Shown piece by piece: positions 1 through 4,762 of a stretch of DNA of 7,159 nt. Position 1 is the stretch's first letter; each line of letters opens with the position of its first letter. Where the stretch lies: contig CAYWYJ010000161.1 in the NCBI GenBank assembly GCA_964462635.1, positions 1 through 7,159 of the forward strand. Reading direction: 5' to 3'. The notes under the pieces were generated by a model. The model saw only the letters and a program-made list of their open reading frames with translations, ran no database searches and was not told the DNA's origin. The stretch is from JBFMAI01 sp964462635. Lineage in GTDB: Bacteria > Planctomycetota > Phycisphaerae > UBA1845 > Fen-1342. The translations under genes and the position numbers were made by a program.

Positions 1-53
1 GCGGGCACCTCCCGCGGGCCAAGCAGATCAGATTCGGTGCGCTGCGCTGTCAT
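1..53 (-). CDS. aspA: Aspartate ammonia-lyase (AspA), N-terminal fragment, runs off the window
   Basis: Only the first 17 codons and two bases of the next are present, beginning with the ATG at 53-51. They read MTAQRTESDLLGPREVP followed by a GC that begins an Ala codon. This matches the start of aspartase and class II fumarase proteins, where an R-x-E-x-DLLG-x-REVPA segment is the hallmark (E. coli AspA has RIEEDLLGTREVPADAYYG). Aspartase converts L-aspartate to fumarate and ammonia in the cytoplasm. From established knowledge, an aspA gene sits beside hydE, hydG and hydF in the hydrogenase maturation clusters of some anaerobes, so finding it downstream of hydG supports the call. It is separated from hydG by a 232-base repeat-rich spacer and may have its own promoter. 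The ribosome binding site is weak (GTGAG just upstream). Class II fumarase is the main alternative, since the two enzymes share this N-terminal motif. Confidence 0.68.
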   Translation of the reverse strand, partial: MTAQRTESDLLGPREVP

Positions 54-164
54 GCTCACACACGCCGGGTCGCGTTGTTACGTCCATTTCTGACGTGCGC
101 ACCGGCAACTGGGGCCACACGAGCCGCCGGGGCCCCACTGGCCGCCCAGGGCGCTCGCCGACAG

Positions 165-199
165 GTCACTTGTCACCTTTCACTTGTCACTTGTCACAA
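165..199. repeat. Short tandem-like GTCACTT repeats
   Basis: The 7-base unit GTCACTT or a close variant recurs across this stretch. TCACTTGTCAC occurs at 166-176, and the longer TCACTTGTCACTTGTCAC at 180-197. On the minus strand it reads GTGACAAGTGACAAGTGA, a low-complexity dispersed repeat type seen in many bacterial spacers. No function can be assigned from the sequence. Confidence 0.6.
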
Positions 200-205
200 T
201 CGCGT

Positions 206-226
206 GCACCGGCCATTGGCCGGTGC
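206..226. repeat. Perfect 9-bp inverted repeat (hairpin)
   Basis: GCACCGGCC (206-214) and GGCCGGTGC (218-226) are exact reverse complements separated by ATT. The stem is very GC-rich and would form a stable hairpin in RNA. It lies about 60 bases after the hydG stop and could protect or end the operon message. There is no T-run after it in the direction of transcription, so it is not a standard intrinsic terminator. Confidence 0.7.
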
Positions 227-285
227 CACACCAACAACCGGGGCCACGCCGGCGGGCGGGGCCACACTGGACACCACGGGCCAAG

Positions 286-1716
286 CTAGAAGTACAAGTC
301 CCGGTCCTCGGTCTCCTGAATCCGCCGCAGACGCTCGGTCAACTCGTCCTTCGCCTTCGTCGGCGGCATCTGGGCCAACTCGTTTTCAATCAGTTTCAGC
401 CCCGCCGCCCGGGTCTGCGGCGAGGCGTAATCCACGAGGTACTCCATCGCGGTCAGCAGGGCGTTGGGCGTGCAGAAGCGCTTGATGAACCCGGGGATGG
501 CGAACTCCATGAAGTGCTCGCCGGTCCGCCCGAGCCGGTAGCACGCCGTGCAGAAGCTCGGGATGTAACCGTCGGTCAGCAGGTCGCCCAGGACTTCATC
601 GAGCGTGCGGATGTCGCCCAGCTCGAACTGCTCGCGCTGGAGGCACTGGGCATCACCGGCCTCGGTGTAGCCGCCGAGCTCGATGCGCGTGCCGGCGTCG
701 ATCTGCGAAACGCCGAAGCCCAACAGCTCCCGCCGCAGCTCGGGCGGCTCGCGGGCGGTGAGAATCAGCCCGGTGTACGGCACCGCCAGTCGCAGGATCG
801 CCACGACACGTTTGAAGTCCTCGTCGTTGACGAACCAACGGTCCGGAAGGCGCACGCCGTGCGCCCGCCGCACGCGCGGGAAGCTGATCGTGTGCGGCCC
901 GACGCCGAAGCGCTCCTGGAGGTGCAGGGCGTGGCTCACGAGGCCGAGCACCTCGAAGCGCCAGTCGTACAGCCCGAACAGGGCCCCGATGCCCACGTCG
1001 TCGATGCCGGCCTCCTGGGCCCGGCTGAGCGAGTCCAGCCGCCACAGGTAGTGACCTTTTCGCGTGTGCCGCGGGTGGAACTCGGCGAAGGTGGCGTGGT
1101 GATAAGTTTCCTGGAAAATCTGGAACGTGCCGATCCGGGCTTCCTTGATCCGCTTGAAGCCGGCCACGTCGAATGGGGCGGCGTTGATGTTGACCCGGCG
1201 AATCTCGCCGTGGCCGACTTTCACGCTGTAGACGGTCTGCACGCAGTCGTGGATGTACTCAGCGTCGTAGCGCGGGTGCTCGCCGAAGACCAGGATCAGC
1301 CGCTTGTGCCCCCGATTCTCCAACGCTTCGACCTGCTGGCGAATCTCGTCGGGGCTGAGCGTGCGGCGGACCTCGTCGCGGTTGGAGTGGCGGAAGGCAC
1401 AGTACACGCAGTCGTTTACGCAGTCGTTGCCGATGTACAGCGGGGCGAACAGGACGATGCGGTTGCCGTACACGTCGCGCTTGAGCTGGCGGGCGGCGGC
1501 GAAGATCTCCTCGACCAGCGCCGGGTCCTCGGCCCGCAGCAGTACCGCCGTCTCGTCGATACTCAACGCCTGTTTCGCCACGCTCTTGGCAATGACCGCG
1601 CGCACGCGGGCCGCGTCCGGCGGCGGGGCCGCCAGCAACTCGTGCAGCTTCGCGTCGTCGATGAAGTCCGTAGCGCCGTCGCTCAACGTCAATTCAGGCA
1701 GTCGTAGCTTTGTCAT
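286..1716 (-). CDS. hydG: [FeFe]-hydrogenase maturase HydG (radical SAM tyrosine lyase)
   Basis: HydG cleaves L-tyrosine to p-cresol and dehydroglycine and turns the latter into CO and cyanide. It builds an Fe(CO)2(CN)-cysteine precursor of the H-cluster diiron site. The protein is 476 residues, normal for the family. The radical SAM motif is CVNDCVYC (C99, C103, C106; CX3CX2C). The C-terminal auxiliary cluster motif is C389-X2-C392-X22-C415, which separates HydG from the tyrosine lyase ThiH. Family signatures such as NINAAPFDV, FQETYHHATF and FGVGPHTISFPRVRRAHG are intact. The start is the ATG at 1716-1714: it overlaps the hydE stop as ATGA, and MTKLRLPEL gives the expected N-terminus. The frame stays open upstream to 1884 but only as the shadow of hydE. 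The stop is TAG at 288-286. Nothing suggests damage, unlike neighbouring hydE. Confidence 0.96.
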   Translation of the reverse strand: MTKLRLPELTLSDGATDFIDDAKLHELLAAPPPDAARVRAVIAKSVAKQALSIDETAVLLRAEDPALVEEIFAAARQLKRDVYGNRIVLFAPLYIGNDCVNDCVYCAFRHSNRDEVRRTLSPDEIRQQVEALENRGHKRLILVFGEHPRYDAEYIHDCVQTVYSVKVGHGEIRRVNINAAPFDVAGFKRIKEARIGTFQIFQETYHHATFAEFHPRHTRKGHYLWRLDSLSRAQEAGIDDVGIGALFGLYDWRFEVLGLVSHALHLQERFGVGPHTISFPRVRRAHGVRLPDRWFVNDEDFKRVVAILRLAVPYTGLILTAREPPELRRELLGFGVSQIDAGTRIELGGYTEAGDAQCLQREQFELGDIRTLDEVLGDLLTDGYIPSFCTACYRLGRTGEHFMEFAIPGFIKRFCTPNALLTAMEYLVDYASPQTRAAGLKLIENELAQMPPTKAKDELTERLRRIQETEDRDLYF

Positions 1717-3221
1717 CTCTGTCCGTCGCGGCCCGGCCTGAAGCAGCCGGCCCGCGCTCCTTTCACATTCATCCGCAGTTGCCAATTCGGCGAGATGCCC
1801 GCCCCCGTGCCCACGGTCCGCCCCAGTGCGTGAATGCGGCGCACCAAGTCGGCGTGGAACCGCCCGGGCTCTTCGTACAGGCACGCCTTGGCGGGGTAGA
1901 TCTCATACAGCCGACGATACGCCGGCGGCGTCAGGTTTGGCATCACGACGTTCGCGCCGCGCTGGAGGCCCAGCTCGCGGCCGCTGTCACGATTCAGCGT
2001 CGCCAGGGCCGTCGTGCTCGGGATATTCGCCCGCGGACACACCAGCCGGGCCAGGGCGACGACTTTGTAGGTCATCAGCTCGGTGTTGAGCACCTGCCAC
2101 GCCTCCCCCTTCCAGGGGGAGGTTGGGTGGGGGTGGGAGTCTCGACCCTCCCCCAACCCCTCCTCGCCGCAGCGAGTCGCCGGTGGCAACCTGGAAGGGA
2201 GGGGGGGCAACTCGGTGGGCACGTCGCGGCCCTGCTCCCTCATTCCCTCAACCCCCACTCCGTCGATCCCCGCCCCCAGCGGCGTGTCGGGGTGCGGCAG
2301 CCACGGGCCGACGCCAATCATGTCCAGGTCCAGGTCGCGGAACAGCTCGATGTCGTCGGCCAGATCGTCGTAAGTCTGGCCCGGAATGCCGATCATGATG
2401 CCGCTGCCGACTTCGTAGTCCAGGTCGCGCAAGACACGCAGCAGCGCGAGGCGATCGGAACGGCGGCCCGGGCGCGGCGGGTGTATGCGGTCGAACAGGG
2501 TCCGGTTGGAGGTCTCGAAGCGCAGCAGATACCGGTCGGCGCCGGCGTCGCGCCACGCCCGCAGCGTGGCTTCATCCTGCTCACCCAAGCTCAGCGTCAC
2601 GGCCAGACCGGCCTCGTTCTCGCCACTGGCTAGTGGAGCCCGCCGCCTGGGGGGGCATTCACGTTCATGCGACATGGGAGGGCGAGGCTCCTGCCGAGCC
2701 GCGGTTCGCCGGGAGGCTCGCCCTCCCGGCGGCTGTCCCGTGCCCGCCAGCTCCCCCGTAATCATGGCGTCGGTGCGATCGCCGTCGAACGGCGGACGCC
2801 TCGACCCTCCCCCAACCCCTCCTCGCCGCAGCGAGTCGCCGGTGGCGACCTGGAAGGGAGGGCGGTTCAACGCAACCGCCTTGATCCGGCGCACGAGGTC
2901 CGCGACCCAATCCGCCGTCAGCGCCGGGTCTTCGCCGGCTTGGAGCACGACCGTGCCATACCCCAACTCCGCTGCCTGTCGGGCACAGGCCACCACTTCA
3001 TCCGCAGTCATGCGGTAACGTTGGAGCCGCGTGTTCTCGGCCCGCAGGCCGCAGTACGCGCAACGCCGGACGCAGTGGTTGCTGATCTCGATCAAACCGC
3101 GCAAGTGGACGGCGTCGCCGACGTGTTCGCGTCGGACGGTGTCGGCGCGGGCCCAGAGCGACTCCAGCCGTCGCTCGTCAGCTTCGCGCAGCCAACGGAG
3201 TAGTTCGGACCGCTGCATCAT
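1713..3221 (-). CDS. hydE: [FeFe]-hydrogenase maturase HydE (radical SAM) with two repeat-derived in-frame inserts
   Basis: HydE is the radical SAM enzyme that acts on the Fe(CO)2(CN)-cysteine product of HydG during assembly of the H-cluster diiron site. The cluster motif is CVRRCAYC (C50, C54, C57; CX3CX2C). Other matches to HydE, judged against Thermotoga maritima HydE from memory, are LQAGEDP, LAVTLSLGE, AGADRYLLRFET, IGIPGQTYDDL, GPWLPHPDTPL, ANIPSTTA and RGANVVMPNLTP. The protein is 502 residues against about 350 usual. The excess lies in two blocks, about residues 116-203 and 318-374, made of low-complexity sequence coded by dispersed DNA repeats. Removing both leaves about 357 residues. 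The auxiliary-cluster cysteines of some HydE proteins are missing: only C447 of that region remains. The start ATG at 3221 (or the next codon at 3218) follows an in-frame stop, with GGTGG immediately before it. The gene overlaps the upstream kinase by 44 bases. It may be functional with bulky loops or in early decay; the open frame favours function. Confidence 0.93.
   Translation of the reverse strand: MMQRSELLRWLREADERRLESLWARADTVRREHVGDAVHLRGLIEISNHCVRRCAYCGLRAENTRLQRYRMTADEVVACARQAAELGYGTVVLQAGEDPALTADWVADLVRRIKAVALNRPPFQVATGDSLRRGGVGGGSRRPPFDGDRTDAMITGELAGTGQPPGGRASRRTAARQEPRPPMSHERECPPRRRAPLASGENEAGLAVTLSLGEQDEATLRAWRDAGADRYLLRFETSNRTLFDRIHPPRPGRRSDRLALLRVLRDLDYEVGSGIMIGIPGQTYDDLADDIELFRDLDLDMIGVGPWLPHPDTPLGAGIDGVGVEGMREQGRDVPTELPPLPSRLPPATRCGEEGLGEGRDSHPHPTSPWKGEAWQVLNTELMTYKVVALARLVCPRANIPSTTALATLNRDSGRELGLQRGANVVMPNLTPPAYRRLYEIYPAKACLYEEPGRFHADLVRRIHALGRTVGTGAGISPNWQLRMNVKGARAGCFRPGRDGQR
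2102..2122. repeat. Perfect 9-bp inverted repeat at the edge of hydE insert 2
   Basis: CCTCCCCCT (2102-2110) and AGGGGGAGG (2114-2122) are exact reverse complements around a TCC loop. It sits at the junction between conserved hydE sequence and the insert, so it may be the terminal part of the inserted element. The G-rich stretch that follows (2121-2140) partly mirrors the C-rich start of the neighbouring 63-base repeat. Confidence 0.7.
2141..2203. repeat. 63-base dispersed repeat, copy 1 (in hydE insert 2)
   Basis: This stretch begins CTCGACCCTCCCCCAACCCC and ends CTGGAAGGGAGGG. It is identical to 2800-2862 except for one base (A at 2188, G at 2847). Both copies have the same orientation, 659 bases apart, which is not a multiple of three. 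In hydE this copy is translated as SRLPPATRCGEEGLGEGR, in a different frame from copy 2. Confidence 0.93.
2676..2727. repeat. Imperfect palindrome of the GGGAGGGCGAGGCTCC type
   Basis: The left arm GGGAGGGCGAGGCTCC (2676-2691) pairs with the right arm GGAGGCTCGCCCTCCC (2712-2727) with a single mismatch, around a roughly 20-base loop. I associate this style of repeat with Planctomycetota genomes, where it is usually intergenic. Here it lies in frame within hydE. Confidence 0.75.
2800..2862. repeat. 63-base dispersed repeat, copy 2 (in hydE insert 1)
   Basis: It matches 2141-2203 at 62 of 63 positions in the same orientation. In hydE this copy reads PPFQVATGDSLRRGGVGGGS, a different frame from copy 1. 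Both frames are free of stop codons. Confidence 0.93.
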
Positions 3222-4359
3222 CCACCGCGGGGGGTTTGTAGTCCCGCTGCAACGTCACGGTAAACGTACTGCCGACGTCCGGCCGGCTGGTCACCCTCAC
3301 GTCGCCGCCGTACATCAACGCCAGCTTCTTCACCAGCGACAGCCCCAGCCCACTGCCGAGGATGTCGCGGGTCTTGTCGTTCTTGATCCGCACGAAGTCG
3401 TTGAACAGCTTGGCGGCCTCCTCGGGCGTCATGCCGATGCCCGTGTCGGCGACGGCGATCGTGACGCGCTGTTCGTCGGCGTGAAGGGTTACATCCACCC
3501 GGCCGCCGTCGCGGTTGTATTTCACCGCGTTTGAGAGCAGGTTGTTGAAGATGATCTCGATCTCCGCGCGATCGGCCGTCATCTCGACCGGCCCGTCCTC
3601 GGCCAGCGCGACCGCCACGTGGCGCTGATCGGCGGCGGGCTTCACCGTCTCGACGGCCGACCGCGCGATCGCCCGCACGTCCACCCGGGTCAGCTCGCGG
3701 CGTTTCTCGCCGGATTCGATGCGCGTCATATCCAGCAGGTCGAGAATGAGCTTGCGCATGCCTTCACTGCGGACGAGGCAGCGTTCGATGACATCCTTGT
3801 AGGCCGGCAGGTCGCTACCGAGCGCCTGGTCGCGGACGATGTGCAGGTAGCCCTCGATCGCCGCCAGCGGGGCCTTCAGCTCGTGGCCCAGCACGCTGAT
3901 GAACTCGAAGCGGATGCGGCGCTTCTCGGCGGCCAGCTTGCGGGCCTGCCGCTGCATCATCAGGTGACCGGTGGCCTTGCGGACGGTCTCCTTGAGTTCG
4001 TCCGGGGTGAACGGCTTGGCCAGGAAATCGAACGCCCCGGACTTCGTCGCCCGCACCGCCGTCTCCAACGTCGCAAAGGCGGTAATCATGATCGTGAGGA
4101 TGTCGCGTTCCTGGCGGCGGAGTTCGTCGAGCACCTCCACGCCGCTCATGCCGCCCATTTTGTGGTCGAGAAGCATGAGGTCGGGCTGGCGGATGCTGAG
4201 CAGGGCCAGGGCCTCCTCGCCGCTAGAGGCCTGTTCGACGTCGAAGCAGACCTCCCCTTCCACGTCGGGCAGGTGGACGTGGAAGGGCCGCAGGGCGCGC
4301 AGGACCGCGTGCCGCATTCCGGCCTCGTCATCCACCACCAGCACGCGTAATGTGTCCAT
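3178..4359 (-). CDS. Receiver-histidine kinase hybrid (response regulator at the N-terminus)
   Basis: This 393-residue soluble protein should accept phosphate on its receiver and signal through its own kinase. The receiver (about 1-130) has the acidic pair D10/D11, phosphoacceptor D65 (LLDHKMGG), T93 and K115 (AKPF). It carries an extra segment between its first helix and second strand (about 25-40, PFHVHLPDVEGEV). I recall this form of receiver from kinases encoded beside H-cluster sensor kinases. A helical linker (about 131-152) leads to a HisKA domain with H159 (GHELKAP) and an HATPase_c domain with N-box N273/N277, DTGIGM around D305 and GSGLGLSL around 335-342. No membrane segment is visible. 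The ATG at 4359 is chosen because AAGGA (4370-4366) lies six bases upstream. It follows the stop of the CheY-like gene by two bases, and its 3' end overlaps hydE by 44 bases. The in-frame extension to 4554 lies within the preceding gene and has no family similarity. Confidence 0.92.
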   Translation of the reverse strand: MDTLRVLVVDDEAGMRHAVLRALRPFHVHLPDVEGEVCFDVEQASSGEEALALLSIRQPDLMLLDHKMGGMSGVEVLDELRRQERDILTIMITAFATLETAVRATKSGAFDFLAKPFTPDELKETVRKATGHLMMQRQARKLAAEKRRIRFEFISVLGHELKAPLAAIEGYLHIVRDQALGSDLPAYKDVIERCLVRSEGMRKLILDLLDMTRIESGEKRRELTRVDVRAIARSAVETVKPAADQRHVAVALAEDGPVEMTADRAEIEIIFNNLLSNAVKYNRDGGRVDVTLHADEQRVTIAVADTGIGMTPEEAAKLFNDFVRIKNDKTRDILGSGLGLSLVKKLALMYGGDVRVTSRPDVGSTFTVTLQRDYKPPAVDDAAVRTTPLAARS

Positions 4360-4361
4360 GA

Positions 4362-4748
4362 TCAATCCTTCAACAGGCGTTGGAGCTCCCGTTCCAACTG
4401 TTCGAATCGCACGGGCTTGGCCAGCAGCGCGTCGGCCTTCACCCACGCCCGCTCCTCGTCGGTCTCCGCGTCGAAGCTCAGGCCCGTCGCCGAGGTCACG
4501 GCGGTCACGATCACGACCGGGACCGTGGGGTCGTGGCGTTTGATGTGGTAGCACAGGCTGAAGCCGGCGTCGGGTTGCTCCATCATCAGGTCGACCAGGA
4601 CGAGATCGGGCCGCTGGCGCGCGACGCGCTCCCGGGCCGCCTGGGCCGTCTCGACGGTGACCACATCGTACCCCACAGCCTCCAGTTGCAGCCGCATCTG
4701 GGTCAGAAAGTCGAGGTCGTCATCGACGATCAGTATCGTCCGCGCCAT
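4362..4748 (-). CDS. Stand-alone CheY-like response regulator receiver
   Basis: A single receiver domain of 128 residues with no output domain. The key residues are D9/D10/D11 in ILIVDDD, phosphoacceptor D53 in LVLVDLMM, T82 in VIVTAVTS and K111 in LAKPVR. It should shuttle phosphate or bind a partner kinase. Its place between two kinase genes suggests it links the H-cluster sensor kinase to the receiver-kinase hybrid, though that is inference. A loop with several acidic residues (about 90-102, DAETDEE) before the K111 strand is longer than in CheY. The start is taken as the ATG at 4748, which has GGAG six bases upstream. A GTG at 4766 overlapping the upstream stop (GTGA) would add six residues and cannot be excluded. 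The stop TGA is two bases before the next ATG, so translation is probably coupled. Confidence 0.92.
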   Translation of the reverse strand: MARTILIVDDDLDFLTQMRLQLEAVGYDVVTVETAQAARERVARQRPDLVLVDLMMEQPDAGFSLCYHIKRHDPTVPVVIVTAVTSATGLSFDAETDEERAWVKADALLAKPVRFEQLERELQRLLKD

Positions 4749-4762
4749 GCGCCGCTCCGTGT

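Larger units (their letters stand above)
54..285. repeat. Repeat-rich spacer between hydG and aspA
   Basis: This 232-base spacer has no convincing gene and is dominated by short repeats. It holds four copies of a 10-base unit GG(G/T)GCCAC(A/G)C at 111-120, 222-231, 240-249 and 258-267. It also holds a cluster of TCACTTG/GTCAC units (165-199) and a perfect hairpin (206-226). The segments at 94-121 and 201-232 look like degenerate copies of one element: both run from CGTG or GTGCACC through ACCGGC to GCCACAC. Open frames across it on the plus strand are rich in Pro, Gly, Arg and Thr and match no family I know. Confidence 0.6.
2100..2270 (-). repeat. hydE insert 2, repeat-derived, about 57 codons
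   Basis: Between the conserved HPDTPLG and LNTELMTYKVVALAR segments, T. maritima HydE has only about eight residues. Here there are about 60, rich in Gly, Glu, Pro and Arg. The DNA holds a 9-bp hairpin (2102-2122), a G-rich run and a 63-base repeat (2141-2203), then a C-rich tail up to about 2270. Boundaries are estimated from protein alignment by eye and could be off by several codons. Confidence 0.75.
2613..2876 (-). repeat. hydE insert 1, composite of two repeat types, about 88 codons
   Basis: In T. maritima HydE the helix ending in EIKK is followed at once by MGVAVTLSLGE. Here IKA (ending at residue 115) and GLAVTLSLGE (from residue 205) are about 90 residues apart. The inserted protein is rich in Arg, Gly, Pro and Ala with no recognisable fold. 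Its DNA contains the second copy of the 63-base repeat (2800-2862) and a long imperfect palindrome (2676-2727). Boundaries are estimated by eye. Confidence 0.78.

Noticed and set aside
206..226. Hairpin as a rho-independent terminator of the operon
   Set aside because: There is no T-rich run after the stem in the direction of transcription.
184..1707. Long plus-strand open frame opposite hydG
   Set aside because: It is the antisense shadow of hydG, caused by high GC content. Its protein shows no domain and hydG is unmistakable.
1717..1884. Longer HydG start at 1884
   Set aside because: The extra residues are the hydE 3' end read in another frame. The ATG at 1716 gives the family length and an ATGA overlap.
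1710..2633. Long plus-strand open frame opposite hydE
   Set aside because: It is antisense to clear HydE motifs and has the composition of a shadow frame.
2100..2876. CRISPR array or insertion sequence within hydE
   Set aside because: There are only two copies of the 63-base repeat, no regular spacers and no transposase frame.
1713..3221. hydE as a pseudogene
   Set aside because: Two inserts disturb it, but the frame is open throughout, the radical SAM motif and other conserved segments are intact, and start and stop are coupled to its neighbours. Loss of activity cannot be excluded from sequence alone.
3619..4350. Plus-strand open frame opposite the receiver-kinase gene
   Set aside because: It is rich in His, Gly, Leu and Ala as expected for an antisense shadow, and the minus strand has intact kinase and receiver motifs.
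4360..4554. 65-residue N-terminal extension of the receiver-kinase
   Set aside because: It lies inside the CheY-like gene, is Arg/Gly/Pro-rich, and the ATG at 4359 has a good ribosome binding site directly before a canonical receiver start.
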